DNA of 64,000 nucleotides. It comes from Mesonia sp. Lineage in GTDB: Bacteria > Bacteroidota > Bacteroidia > Flavobacteriales > Flavobacteriaceae. The notes beneath the pieces were generated by a model. That model was not told the DNA's origin and searched no databases. It saw only the letters and a program-made list of their open reading frames with translations. Of this stretch, positions 17,307 through 26,317 are shown in pieces; the first letter of the stretch is position 1, and each line of letters opens with the position of its first letter. The DNA lies in NCBI GenBank assembly GCA_012964435.1, contig DTTX01000026.1, positions 1 through 64,000 of the forward strand. Reading direction: 5' to 3'. The position numbers and the translations under genes were made by a program.

Positions 17307-17558
17307 TTAAGCTTCTATATTGATCACTTTTTCGATTTGCGGAGCATACTTTTTAATCGTCATTTCTACTCCAGATTTTAGCGTCATTTGGTTTACGCTA
17401 CAACCTACGCAAGCGCCCTCTAATCGAACACGAACTACATTCGCTTGTTCGTCGATTTCTATTAAAGAAATATCACCTCCGTCGTTTTTTAAAAACGGAC
17501 GAATTTCATCTAAGGCCTTCTCTACGTTTTGCTTTAAGTCTTTGCTAATCGTCGTCAT
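17307..17558 (-). CDS. NifU-like Fe-S scaffold protein
   Basis: An 83-residue protein equal to the C-terminal NifU domain. The key CxxC is C50-V-G-C53, within GACVGCSVNQMTL. Such proteins carry a labile Fe-S cluster and hand it to targets. The gene starts 4 bases after the mrp stop codon and so is in one operon with it. Ferredoxin and reductase follow. Confidence 0.93.
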   Translation of the reverse strand: MTTISKDLKQNVEKALDEIRPFLKNDGGDISLIEIDEQANVVRVRLEGACVGCSVNQMTLKSGVEMTIKKYAPQIEKVINIEA

Positions 17559-17562
17559 ATCT

Positions 17563-18696
17563 CTATTTTTTTACGGCACTACAACCGGCCATAGTAGTAA
17601 TTTTTATAGCTTCTGTAGGCGGAATATTTTCGTTTCTTCTTACGGTTTCTTGCACTACATTTTTAGTGATCTCTTCCATTGCATTTGCAATTGGCGTATC
17701 ATTTTGTAAAGCTGCCGGGCGACCAATATCTCCTGCTTCTCGAATGCTTTGCACTAACGGAAGTTCTCCTAAAAAAGGAATTTCAATGTCTTCTGCTAAA
17801 TTTCTAGCTCCTTTTTCACCGAAAATGTAATATTTATTTTCTGGTAATTCTGCCGGGGTAAAGTACGCCATATTTTCTATAATACCTAATACAGGCACGT
17901 TTATGCTTTCTTGCTGAAACATCGCTACTCCTTTTTTAGCATCTGCCAAAGCCACGTTTTGCGGTGTACTCACGATCACCGAACCGGTAATTGGCAAAGA
18001 TTGCATGATCGAAAGGTGAATATCTCCTGTTCCCGGAGGTAGATCGATCAATAAGAAATCGAGCTCTCCCCAATCGGCATCAAAAATCATTTGATTTAAG
18101 GCTTTTGCTGCCATTGGTCCGCGCCAAATTACGGCTTGGCTAGGTTTTGTAAAGAAACCGATCGATAAAATTTTAACGCCGTAATTTTCTACGGGTTTCA
18201 TCTTCGATTTTCCATCGACAGTTACTGAAAGTGGTCGTTCTCTTTCTACATCGAACATAATTGTTGCAGAAGGCCCATAAATATCAGCGTCTAATAAACC
18301 AACTTTAAAGCCCATTTTAGAAAGAGTTACCGCTAAATTTGCAGTTACGGTAGATTTACCAACGCCTCCTTTACCAGAAGCTACAGCAACGATATTTTTA
18401 ATTCCCGGGATAGGTTTTCCTTTAATTTCTGGAGCTTTCTTTTGCGGCGCATCTACTTTTACATTCACTTTCACTTTTGCTTTTTCGTAAACGTGTTCGT
18501 GAATAGCCTTCATCACATCGACTTCAGCTCGTTTTTTAATGTGCATCGCAGGAGTTGCCAAGGTTAAATCTATCTCTACTTCATCTCCAAAAATATTGAC
18601 GTTTTTTACCACGCCACTTTCTATCATATTTTGACCTTCCCCAGAAACACTTATGGTTTCTAAGGCTTTTAAAATCTCTTTTTTATCTAATTTCAT
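17563..18696 (-). CDS. Mrp/ApbC-type P-loop ATPase for Fe-S cluster carriage
   Basis: A 377-residue protein. Residues 1-95 are a MIP18/DUF59-like domain and the rest is a Mrp/Nbp35 ATPase with Walker A GKGGVGKST at 108-116 and switch text LLIDLPPGTGDIHL. These proteins bind and transfer [4Fe-4S] clusters. The stretch after ENMAYF, where most relatives have CxxC, reads TPAELPENKYYIFG without cysteine. A single Cys sits at the C-terminus (MAGCSA). The gene is first in a run with nifU. Confidence 0.92.
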   Translation of the reverse strand: MKLDKKEILKALETISVSGEGQNMIESGVVKNVNIFGDEVEIDLTLATPAMHIKKRAEVDVMKAIHEHVYEKAKVKVNVKVDAPQKKAPEIKGKPIPGIKNIVAVASGKGGVGKSTVTANLAVTLSKMGFKVGLLDADIYGPSATIMFDVERERPLSVTVDGKSKMKPVENYGVKILSIGFFTKPSQAVIWRGPMAAKALNQMIFDADWGELDFLLIDLPPGTGDIHLSIMQSLPITGSVIVSTPQNVALADAKKGVAMFQQESINVPVLGIIENMAYFTPAELPENKYYIFGEKGARNLAEDIEIPFLGELPLVQSIREAGDIGRPAALQNDTPIANAMEEITKNVVQETVRRNENIPPTEAIKITTMAGCSAVKK

Positions 18697-18748
18697 ATAA
18701 AATGAGTCGTATTTTTTATGAATTCTTAATTAGAATTATTCTAAAATG

Positions 18749-18756
18749 CAAATATA
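18749..18756 (-). promoter_or_regulatory. -7 box of the mrp-nifU run
   Basis: TATATTTG on the minus strand, perfect TAnnTTTG, 52 bases before the mrp start codon. Confidence 0.6.
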
Positions 18757-18824
18757 CGGGTTAAGTGTGTAATTAAGAAGACGATTGATTGAATTTCTTG
18801 ATGCTATGTATAAGCCTTTTCGAT

Positions 18825-19157
18825 TTAAGTTGAAATAGTTTCCGGCTCCCAAAAAACAGAGTTAAAATCTTGAATTTGATCGTCTTTAACTTTTATTCCT
18901 TCACTTTCTAATAATTGCTGCATCAAGTGAGTTCCCGCAAAATGATGTTTACCGGTAAGTACTCCTTTTCTGTTCACTACCCGATGCGCAGGAACATCTT
19001 CACGTTCGCTGGCGCCATTCATGGCATATCCTACCATTCTGGCACTTTTTGCGGCACAAATGGCTTTGGCAATCGTACCGTAAGTAGTAACCCGACCGTA
19101 CGGAATTTGTTTTGCAACCTCATAAACTCTTTCAAAAAAATTGGAAGAATTGGTCAT
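18825..19157 (-). CDS. Alkyltransferase-like protein (MGMT family without the active Cys)
   Basis: A 110-residue protein equal to the DNA-binding half of O6-methylguanine methyltransferase. IPYGRVTTYGTIA and the helix-turn-helix region with arginine finger (SARMVGYAMNG) are present. At the active site the usual PCHRV reads PAHRVV, with Ala57 in place of Cys. Known alkyltransferase-like proteins bind O6-alkylguanine without repairing it and call in nucleotide excision repair. The start overlaps the LysE gene stop by 4 bases. Confidence 0.88.
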   Translation of the reverse strand: MTNSSNFFERVYEVAKQIPYGRVTTYGTIAKAICAAKSARMVGYAMNGASEREDVPAHRVVNRKGVLTGKHHFAGTHLMQQLLESEGIKVKDDQIQDFNSVFWEPETIST

Positions 19158-19780
19158 GAAAAGGGTTTAAAAATCCGGATAAGTGTAATCACAACAAGCA
19201 CAAACATAAGCCCTGCCATAAAATAATTAGAATATTTACTGAAAGATTGGGTATGTTTTTCAATTTTGGTAAAACCTGCTACATAACCATAAAGAGTAAC
19301 AAAAGTTCCCAGACAAGCTGCAGAAGCAAAAATCACCATATCAATCATATCGTACTTTGCATTTTCTGGCGCAAATGCAGTACTGAGCGCAACAAAATAA
19401 GGAATAGGAAAAACATTAAAAACAGCAATGGTTAAGCCTTTTAAGTAGCTTTTGCCTGAATTTCCTTTTTTATGAGTGTTTATCTTTTTATTCTTTTTAG
19501 CCTGAATAAAGAAAAACACCATTAAGATCAAGAAAACAACCAAACCAACGCGCAACAACATCTTATTTACATAAGGATGACCTAAGATGTATTTTGATAA
19601 AAGTATTGCTAAAAAAGATTGTATTAACACGATGGTCGAAGCTCCTAGCGCTACAAAAACCCCACTGCGCTTACCTCTTTCTACACAAGATTTCGCGACC
19701 GTCATATTTACTAATCCCGGCGGAACAACTCCTGCTAAAGCTGCTAAAAATGTAAATAAAAAAAGTTTAGATTCTTCCAA
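19154..19780 (-). CDS. LysE family transporter
   Basis: A 208-residue inner-membrane protein with about six hydrophobic segments. The N-terminal signature GVVPPGLVNMTVAK near residues 17-30 and a charged cytoplasmic loop (KKNKKINTHKKGN) near 95-108 fit LysE/RhtB exporters of amino acids or other small compounds. The substrate is not known. It overlaps the following alkyltransferase-like gene by 4 bases and lies 6 bases after the trmB stop codon. Confidence 0.88.
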   Translation of the reverse strand: MEESKLFLFTFLAALAGVVPPGLVNMTVAKSCVERGKRSGVFVALGASTIVLIQSFLAILLSKYILGHPYVNKMLLRVGLVVFLILMVFFFIQAKKNKKINTHKKGNSGKSYLKGLTIAVFNVFPIPYFVALSTAFAPENAKYDMIDMVIFASAACLGTFVTLYGYVAGFTKIEKHTQSFSKYSNYFMAGLMFVLVVITLIRIFKPFS

Positions 19781-19786
19781 AAGCTA

Positions 19787-20461
19787 TTACTTTACACGAA
19801 ACTTAATGTACGTTATTTTTTTATTTTCTTCAAGATACTGATTTTCATAGAAAGTTTGAATACCAATAACCTCTTCAGGTGAATATTCATTTTTATAAAC
19901 ATCGTGATTTGCGTGTAAAATCTCGTGACCTTCACCGTGCAAAAGCCCTAAAGTATAACCGTGCATAAATTCGCTATCGGTTTTTAAATTTACCACTCCA
20001 TCCGACTTCAATATCTTTTTGTATTTCTGAAGAAACTCAGTATTGGTTAATCTATGTTTGGTTCGTTTATATTTAATTTGAGGATCGGGGAAGGTGATCC
20101 AGATTTCATCGACTTCATTTTCAGCAAAAATAAGATCGATCAATTCTATCTGCGTTCTTAAAAAACCTACATTATTCATCTCTTCTTCGACGGCGGTTTT
20201 AGCGCCACGCCAAAAACGAGCCCCTTTAATATCGATCCCTAAAAAGTTCTTTTCAGGATACATTTTTGCCAAACCAACACTGTATTCTCCTTTACCGCAA
20301 CCCAATTCTAAAACTATAGGTAAGTCGTTTTTAAAGAATTCTTTTGCCCATTTCCCTTTTAAATGAAATTCTTTATTTGTAATTTCTTCTCGGGTAGGCT
20401 GGATAACATTCGAAAATGTTTCGTTTTCCTTAAAACGCTTTAATTTATTTTTACTTCCCAC
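19787..20461 (-). CDS. trmB: tRNA (guanine46-N7)-methyltransferase
   Basis: A 224-residue TrmB. The SAM motif LELGCGKGEYSVGLA is near residue 52, and the family signatures NFLGIDIKGARFWRGA and ITFPDPQIKYKRTKHRL are clear. It makes m7G46 in the tRNA variable loop. It is first in a tight run with the LysE and alkyltransferase-like genes and is divergent from the glycosyltransferase gene. Confidence 0.96.
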   Translation of the reverse strand: MGSKNKLKRFKENETFSNVIQPTREEITNKEFHLKGKWAKEFFKNDLPIVLELGCGKGEYSVGLAKMYPEKNFLGIDIKGARFWRGAKTAVEEEMNNVGFLRTQIELIDLIFAENEVDEIWITFPDPQIKYKRTKHRLTNTEFLQKYKKILKSDGVVNLKTDSEFMHGYTLGLLHGEGHEILHANHDVYKNEYSPEEVIGIQTFYENQYLEENKKITYIKFRVK

Positions 20462-20518
20462 AGGTGTTATTTAATATTTTGGTAAAATTAAATAAAATAA
20501 AGCAGAGCCTAATAAAGT

Positions 20519-20526
20519 TATTTTTG
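20519..20526 (+). promoter_or_regulatory. -7 box almost touching the glycosyltransferase start
   Basis: TATTTTTG, perfect TAnnTTTG, ends only 3 bases before the ATG at 20530. Transcription would start at or very near the first codon, so the message is probably leaderless. Confidence 0.6.
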
Positions 20527-20529
20527 ATT

Positions 20530-21582
20530 ATGCCGAAAAAAAAGATTTTAGTTGCTCCGTTAAACTGGGGATTGGGTCACGCCACGCGATGCATACCCGT
20601 TATTAAAGCTCTTGAAGCGAATGATTTTGAACCCATTATTGCTTCTGATGGTGCTGCACTTTCGTTGCTGAAAAAAGAATTTCCATATTTGAAGTTTTAT
20701 GAATTACCTTCTTACGATATTCGTTACGCCAGAAAAGGTTTCTTTTTTAAATCGAAAATACTACTCAAGAGTTTTAAGATCTCACAAACTATTGCTGAAG
20801 AACGTAAAGCGACTCTTGAAATTTATGCTCAAGAAGGTTTAAGCGGAATAATCTCTGACAATCGTCTTGGCGTGAATTGCAAGTTTGTGCCTTCGGTTTT
20901 TATGACGCATCAATTGAATGTGCTTACAGGAAATACGACTTACTTCAGCTCTAAATTGCATCAGCATTACATTAAAAAGTTTAAAGAATGCTGGGTTCCT
21001 GATGTGGAAAGCTCACCGAATCTAAGCGGAAAACTAGGCCATTTAAAAGACAAGCATCATTTCAACTTAAAATATATTGGTCCGCTAAGTAGATTATCGC
21101 AAAAAGATTTACCTAGCATTTATGATTTAATGGTCATTTTATCCGGACCTGAACCTCAACGTACGTTGTTAGAAGAAAAATTGTTACATGAATTAAAAGA
21201 CTATGACAAAAAAGTAATTTTTATTCGTGGCGTGATGGAAGATATTCAAACCAAAGAAACACAAGGCAACCTAACGATTTACAATTTTTTAACCGGAGAA
21301 GAATTAGAAAATGCTTTTAACCAAAGCGAAACTGTTCTTTCCCGTTCCGGCTACACAACGCTGATGGATTTAGCAAAGTTGAAGAAAAAAGCGTTTTTTA
21401 TACCAACCCCAGGGCAAACCGAACAGGTTTATCTTGCTAAAAGGCTTCAAGAAAAAGGAATTGCGCCATCTTGCAAGCAGCATCAATTCAGCTTAAAAAA
21501 ATTAGAAGAGATTGAACTTTATAAAGGCTTAAGCTTTGACAGCGGCGTTTTTGAGTGGTGTGACATGTTTTCCCTTTTCTAA
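20530..21582 (+). CDS. Glycosyltransferase, GT28/MurG-like fold
   Basis: A 350-residue protein when read from the ATG at 20530 (MPKKKILVAPLNWGLGHA). An upstream GTG at 20464 would add 22 residues but lies before the promoter box. The N-terminal G-L-G-H loop and the C-terminal LSRSGYTTLMDLAK with TPGQTEQ are typical of UDP-sugar transferases of the MurG/GT28 group. The acceptor is unknown. The last 54 bases overlap the histidine kinase gene on the other strand. Confidence 0.82.
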   Translation: MPKKKILVAPLNWGLGHATRCIPVIKALEANDFEPIIASDGAALSLLKKEFPYLKFYELPSYDIRYARKGFFFKSKILLKSFKISQTIAEERKATLEIYAQEGLSGIISDNRLGVNCKFVPSVFMTHQLNVLTGNTTYFSSKLHQHYIKKFKECWVPDVESSPNLSGKLGHLKDKHHFNLKYIGPLSRLSQKDLPSIYDLMVILSGPEPQRTLLEEKLLHELKDYDKKVIFIRGVMEDIQTKETQGNLTIYNFLTGEELENAFNQSETVLSRSGYTTLMDLAKLKKKAFFIPTPGQTEQVYLAKRLQEKGIAPSCKQHQFSLKKLEEIELYKGLSFDSGVFEWCDMFSLF

Positions 21583-22608
21583 GGTGAAAGAAAATTCACT
21601 CCCTACTCCAAAATCACTTTCAACATAAATTTTTTCGTGATGTGCTTCTAAAATATGCTTCACAATAGAAAGCCCTAAACCAGAACCTCCTTCTTTTCGT
21701 GAACCACTTTTATCGACTCGGTAAAAACGCTCAAAAAGTCTCGGAATGTTTCTTTGCTCGATCCCTTCACCATTATCGGTAATTCTTACGATCACTTTGT
21801 TTTTGATAAGATCTTCGATACTTACTTCAGTCGTACCGCCAGATTTACCGTATTTAATAGAGTTAACCACTAAATTGGTAACTACCTGCTGAATCTTATC
21901 TTTATCGGCATAAACAAAAATAGGATCGTCATAATCGATATCGAAGGTTAGCGAAATATTCTTTTTATGGGCTTTCATCTCTAATAGATCGAAAACACTT
22001 TCAACCAATTCAACAATATTAAATTCTTCTTCAACTAAATGCAGATCACCGGTTTCTAATTTGGTGATCATATCTAAATCTTTCACAATATAGATAAGGC
22101 GATCTAGCCCTTTGCTTGCTCGATCTAAATACTTGTCTCGAACTTTTTTGTCTTTTATAGCACCATCGATAAGCGTTAAAATATAGCCTTGCACGGTAAA
22201 AAGTGGCGTTTTTAACTCGTGCGAAACATTACCCATAAATTCTTTACGGTAATTCTCTCGTATTTTTAGGGTTTCGATTTCGAGTTTTTTTCCTTCAGCA
22301 AACTTTTCAACTTCACGTGTAAGCGTTGCCATATCTGTCGTGACTTGTTGTTCTTGAAGTGATGAAGATTCTAATAAAGAAACATTATCGTAAACCGCTT
22401 TTACTCGACGATAAATAAAATGCTCGATACGAAGCTGAATAATTAAGAATGCAAAGCAATAAACCGTTACCGCAAAACCCAATACGTAAGGCAGCGAAAA
22501 TTCTGAAAATAAAACCTCATGTACAGCTAAAAGTATAGTTGTAAATATGGTAATGAATAATGATGTGTAAAATGCAAACTTGTATGAACGCTTAAACTCC
22601 TTCCCCAT
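21529..22608 (-). CDS. Sensor histidine kinase, PhoR-like
   Basis: A 359-residue membrane kinase. Two hydrophobic segments near residues 12-32 and 38-58 are followed by a coiled linker and the catalytic core: H130 in HELKTP, the N box VVNSIKYG, and G boxes DNGEGIE and GGSGLGLSI. There is no large periplasmic sensor domain, as in PhoR. The preceding regulator gene ends on the base where this one starts (22608), so they are coupled. The divergent promoter with TAACA repeats suggests phosphate as the signal. Confidence 0.9.
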   Translation of the reverse strand: MGKEFKRSYKFAFYTSLFITIFTTILLAVHEVLFSEFSLPYVLGFAVTVYCFAFLIIQLRIEHFIYRRVKAVYDNVSLLESSSLQEQQVTTDMATLTREVEKFAEGKKLEIETLKIRENYRKEFMGNVSHELKTPLFTVQGYILTLIDGAIKDKKVRDKYLDRASKGLDRLIYIVKDLDMITKLETGDLHLVEEEFNIVELVESVFDLLEMKAHKKNISLTFDIDYDDPIFVYADKDKIQQVVTNLVVNSIKYGKSGGTTEVSIEDLIKNKVIVRITDNGEGIEQRNIPRLFERFYRVDKSGSRKEGGSGLGLSIVKHILEAHHEKIYVESDFGVGSEFSFTLEKGKHVTPLKNAAVKA

Positions 22609-23297
22609 TAAATTACGAACTTGTAACCTACTCCTTTTACGGTTTTAAATTTTTTATCTCCTATTTTTTCACGAAGTTTTCTAATGTGAACATCGATCGT
22701 ACGACCTCCTACAACAACCTCGTTACCCCAAACCTTGTTTAAAATATCTTCACGCTTAAAAACCTTACCCGGGTTAGAAGCTAGTAGAGACAATAATTCG
22801 AATTCTTTTCTTGGCAAGATAATTTCTTCTTTCCCTTTTAAAATCTTGTATTCGTCTCTATTAATGGTCAACTCACCAATAGTCGTGATATTTTCTTCCC
22901 CTTCGTCGGTTTTCAGTCTTCTTAAAAGTGCTTTTACTTTACTTACCAAGAGCTTTGGTTTAATTGGCTTGGTAATGTAATCGTCTGCTCCCGCATCGAA
23001 ACCGGCTACTTGAGAATAGTCTTCACCTCGCGCAGTTAAAAAAGTAATAATCGTATTTTGAAGCTCCGGTATTTTTCTTATTTGTTCACAGGCTTCGATC
23101 CCGTCCATCTCTGGCATCATTACATCTAAAATGATTAGGTCCGGATTTTTCTTTTTAGCCAACTTTACAGCTTTCGCTCCGTTTTCTGCGGTGATCACAT
23201 GGTAGCCTTCTGAAGAAAGATTATACCCAACAATTTCTAAAATATCGGGTTCATCATCTACTAATAGAATGGTAATGTTTTGTTTTTCCATAATCAA
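22608..23297 (-). CDS. Response regulator, PhoB/OmpR type
   Basis: A 229-residue regulator. The receiver domain has D14-D15, phospho-acceptor D58 (LIILDVMMPEMDG) and K at about 108. The winged-helix output domain ends FKTVKGVGYKFVI. It is partnered by the downstream kinase through a one-base overlap. In other flavobacteria this arrangement is annotated as phoB-phoR. The pairing with a TonB receptor across a repeat-bearing promoter fits a phosphate-starvation regulator but remains inference. Confidence 0.92.
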   Translation of the reverse strand: MIMEKQNITILLVDDEPDILEIVGYNLSSEGYHVITAENGAKAVKLAKKKNPDLIILDVMMPEMDGIEACEQIRKIPELQNTIITFLTARGEDYSQVAGFDAGADDYITKPIKPKLLVSKVKALLRRLKTDEGEENITTIGELTINRDEYKILKGKEEIILPRKEFELLSLLASNPGKVFKREDILNKVWGNEVVVGGRTIDVHIRKLREKIGDKKFKTVKGVGYKFVI

Positions 23298-23325
23298 TTA
23301 AGTCTTGTTTGGTTGGCGGTAAAAG

Positions 23326-23357
23326 TAAAGATAATATTAAAACACCTAAGTTAACAA
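23326..23357 (-). promoter_or_regulatory. Promoter of the phoB-phoR-like operon
   Basis: On the minus strand TTG (23355-23357) is followed after 21 bases by TATCTTTA (23326-23333), one mismatch from TAnnTTTG. It is 29 bases before the regulator start. The first TAACA word (23352-23356) overlaps its -33 element. Confidence 0.6.
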
Positions 23358-23380
23358 ATCTTTTAGATAGATAACATTAG

Positions 23381-23435
23381 TAACAATTTCGTAACAATGC
23401 CCATCTTCATTCTTAACACACGTGTAACATCTATT
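23381..23435 (+). promoter_or_regulatory. Pho-box-like direct repeats, 11-bp register
   Basis: TAACA starts at 23381, 23392, 23414 and 23425, that is at 0, 11, 33 and 44 bases; the unit expected at 23403 is degenerate. Two more TAACA words lie at 23352 and 23372, out of phase. PhoB of other bacteria binds direct repeats of 11 bp. A weak -7 box TTCCTTTG lies at 23450-23457, ahead of the ATG at 23479. PhoB binding is inferred. Confidence 0.6.
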
Positions 23436-23478
23436 TTTCAGTGCTTAGTTTCCTTTGCAACGAAAAGAAAACGAATAC

Positions 23479-26280
23479 ATGAAAACTATTTTTAACATTT
23501 TAATTTGCTTAGTGTCAGCGATTTCATTTGCACAAGAGACAGGTTCTATTGCAGGTGTATTAACAGACAAAGAAACAGGCGATCAACCCCTACCTTTTGC
23601 TAACGTAACAATTAAAGGTACAACAAAGGGAACAACTACAGATTTTGATGGTTTATACCAAATAACCAATATAGAACCGGGTACCTATACTGTGGTATTT
23701 AGTTTTGTGGGTTATGAAACTTTAGAAGTACCAAATGTAAAAGTTGTAGCGAATAAAGAAACCGAAGTAAACACCGGTTTAGGAGCTAGCGCAGCTGCTT
23801 TAGATGAAGTATTAATTAAAACCGTAGCAAGAAGAGATTCACAAACTGCTTTACTTTTAGACCAAAAGGATGCAATAGATATTAAAGAAAGTATCGGCGC
23901 CCAAGAATTAGCCAAATTGGGCGTCAGTGATGCAGCAACTGCAACTACAAAAATTTCTGGAGTCTCTAGTAGTGAAGCTTCAGGAGATGTTTATGTACGT
24001 GGATTAGGAGACCGCTACTTGTATACCACATTAAACGGACTTACAGTACCTTCAGATAACATTGACAAAAAGAATATTGATCTTGGATTATTCCCTACTA
24101 GAATTGTGCAGAGTGTTTCGATTAATAAGAACTTTATGCCTGAAAACACTTCAGACCAATCTTCAGGAAGCATCAATATTACTTCTACAGAATTAGCAGG
24201 AACAGAAGAATTTAGTATTAGTGCTCAAACAGGTATTAATACTAATGCCATAGAGCAGGACGAATTTAAACAAACCGCAAATAGAGATGATATCTCTTTC
24301 GGGTTTTATAGTAATGATATCTCTACCAAAGACGCAATAACTCAACAATCGTGGAATACACAAAGTATGAGTTTACCCTTAAACTATAAATACGCTTTGA
24401 CTGCTGGAAAGAAAATTGGAGATAATTTTAAAATACTATTTACAGGATCGCAATCTAGCAATTATGAATATAATGAGGGGATCTTTCAACAATTCGACAG
24501 AAACCTTGACGACGTACGTTTTACAGACGCAACCTATTTTACGAATACCATAAACACTACAGGTTTATTAGATTTATCTTACAGTTTTAACAAAGAAAAT
24601 AAGATTAAAGCTGTTAGCCTTTTTGTAAACAAAATGCAAGATCAGGTTTTTGAAGCAGGTAGGAACAGAGAAGGTTTTGTTTTTGAAGAAGTAAACAATC
24701 CCGATGATTTTAGCCAATTTGTAAGAGATCAGAACACTAAACAAACTAAATTATGGGTCAACCAATTATTAGGTGATCACCAGTTTGGAGAAAATCATCA
24801 CGTTACTTGGGGCTTTGGTTACAACCAATTAGATGCAGATGAGCCTAACCGTATGAGAAATGAGGTGAATATTGAAAATGCCACCGATACAACCCCGGAA
24901 AGTATTCAATTAGCGAATCAAGGTGGAACGCAGCAAAGAAAACAATATCAAGAAATTGACGATGCTGAATATACTGCAAGACTTAAAGATGAATTTAAAG
25001 TATTTGAAAACGACACTATTTCTTCTTTAAAACTTTCATTTGGAGGTAATTTTAGAAACAAAACCAGAGATTTTGAATCTGACAGAATTGGTGTTGATGA
25101 AGTTGGCGCACCAGGACAGGTTGTACCGCCATCAATTGATGACTTAGGCGCTGTCTTTACACAAGGGAATTTTGATAATGGAACTTTAAGATACGTTGAA
25201 CAATTACCTGATACTTATACTGGTGAATTAAACTCAACTTCAGGATTCTTAAGTGTAAACTATTCAATCAATAAATTCAACTTTAATGTTGGTGCACGTT
25301 ACCAAAATGACGAAATAAATGTTGATTATAATGTTGGTAATGCTCGTGGCGGTAGAGAAGGAAGTACTTCTAAGAACTACGATAACATTTATCCTGCCAT
25401 TAATATCAAATATGCTCTTAACGAAAAGAATAACCTACGTTTAGCAGCAAGTAAAACAATTACTTTACCAGAATTTAAAGAAATTGCTCCGTTTGGTTAT
25501 GTTTCTCCAACAAATCAAGTAATTGTGGGTAATACCGATATTGAAGCAAGTAACGTTTATAATTTAGATTTAAAGTGGGAGTTTTTCCCTTCTAGTGGCG
25601 AATTAATTTCTGCAACAGGTTTCTTTAAACAAATTAACGATCCAATTAACAGAACGTTAGACAGAGGTTCTTCTGGTTATTTCACTTTCTTTAACACAAG
25701 TGAAAAAGCTGAAGTTTATGGATTAGAGCTGGAGGCTAACGTTGGCTTAATCTCTTCTGAAGAAGAAAACGGCGTAAACTTAGATCTAGGTTTCAACTTC
25801 ACGAGAATGTGGCACACTCAAGATTTAAAAACTAACTACAACGAAGAAGGAAATATTGCAAGTACTTTCAGATACAATGGCAAAAGTGAGATTGGTTTAG
25901 AAGGGGCTTCAGACTACATTGTAAATACCTCTTTTAACTTTTCTACAAACTGGGAAAAAGAATTTAATGCTAATATCTCTGGTAACTATTCTTCAGATAA
26001 AATATACGCAATAGGTAGTGCTCCAGACAGCCAAACCATAGAATCTAATTTATATAACAATGAAATTATAGAAAAAGGATTCGTTACACTTAATGCCACC
26101 TTAAACCAAGAAATCACAAAGAATTTTAGCGTGAATTTTAAAGCCCTCAATTTATTAGATCCTGAAATTGAAAGAACTCAAGATGTTTTAGATATCCCTA
26201 CAGGACAAGAAAACACAGAAACAATTAGGTCTTATAAGAAAGGAATGACTTTATCATTAGGCTTTAACTATAAATTTTAA
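23479..26280 (+). CDS. TonB-dependent outer-membrane receptor
   Basis: A 933-residue receptor from the ATG at 23479; a TTG at 23455 overlaps the -7 box and is rejected. The signal peptide ends near SFAQ (19). Residues 22-110 form a carboxypeptidase-regulatory-like domain (GVLTDKETGDQPLPFANV), then a plug with YVRGLGDRYLYTTLNG near 180, then a long beta-barrel ending in FNYKF. The ligand is unknown. No SusD-like partner follows; a beta-helix lipoprotein lies 37 bases downstream. The upstream repeats and adjacent phoBR-like genes suggest induction by phosphate starvation. Confidence 0.93.
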   Translation: MKTIFNILICLVSAISFAQETGSIAGVLTDKETGDQPLPFANVTIKGTTKGTTTDFDGLYQITNIEPGTYTVVFSFVGYETLEVPNVKVVANKETEVNTGLGASAAALDEVLIKTVARRDSQTALLLDQKDAIDIKESIGAQELAKLGVSDAATATTKISGVSSSEASGDVYVRGLGDRYLYTTLNGLTVPSDNIDKKNIDLGLFPTRIVQSVSINKNFMPENTSDQSSGSINITSTELAGTEEFSISAQTGINTNAIEQDEFKQTANRDDISFGFYSNDISTKDAITQQSWNTQSMSLPLNYKYALTAGKKIGDNFKILFTGSQSSNYEYNEGIFQQFDRNLDDVRFTDATYFTNTINTTGLLDLSYSFNKENKIKAVSLFVNKMQDQVFEAGRNREGFVFEEVNNPDDFSQFVRDQNTKQTKLWVNQLLGDHQFGENHHVTWGFGYNQLDADEPNRMRNEVNIENATDTTPESIQLANQGGTQQRKQYQEIDDAEYTARLKDEFKVFENDTISSLKLSFGGNFRNKTRDFESDRIGVDEVGAPGQVVPPSIDDLGAVFTQGNFDNGTLRYVEQLPDTYTGELNSTSGFLSVNYSINKFNFNVGARYQNDEINVDYNVGNARGGREGSTSKNYDNIYPAINIKYALNEKNNLRLAASKTITLPEFKEIAPFGYVSPTNQVIVGNTDIEASNVYNLDLKWEFFPSSGELISATGFFKQINDPINRTLDRGSSGYFTFFNTSEKAEVYGLELEANVGLISSEEENGVNLDLGFNFTRMWHTQDLKTNYNEEGNIASTFRYNGKSEIGLEGASDYIVNTSFNFSTNWEKEFNANISGNYSSDKIYAIGSAPDSQTIESNLYNNEIIEKGFVTLNATLNQEITKNFSVNFKALNLLDPEIERTQDVLDIPTGQENTETIRSYKKGMTLSLGFNYKF

Positions 26281-26317
26281 TCAACTTAAACTATAAATTT
26301 AATTTAAACACTTCAAA

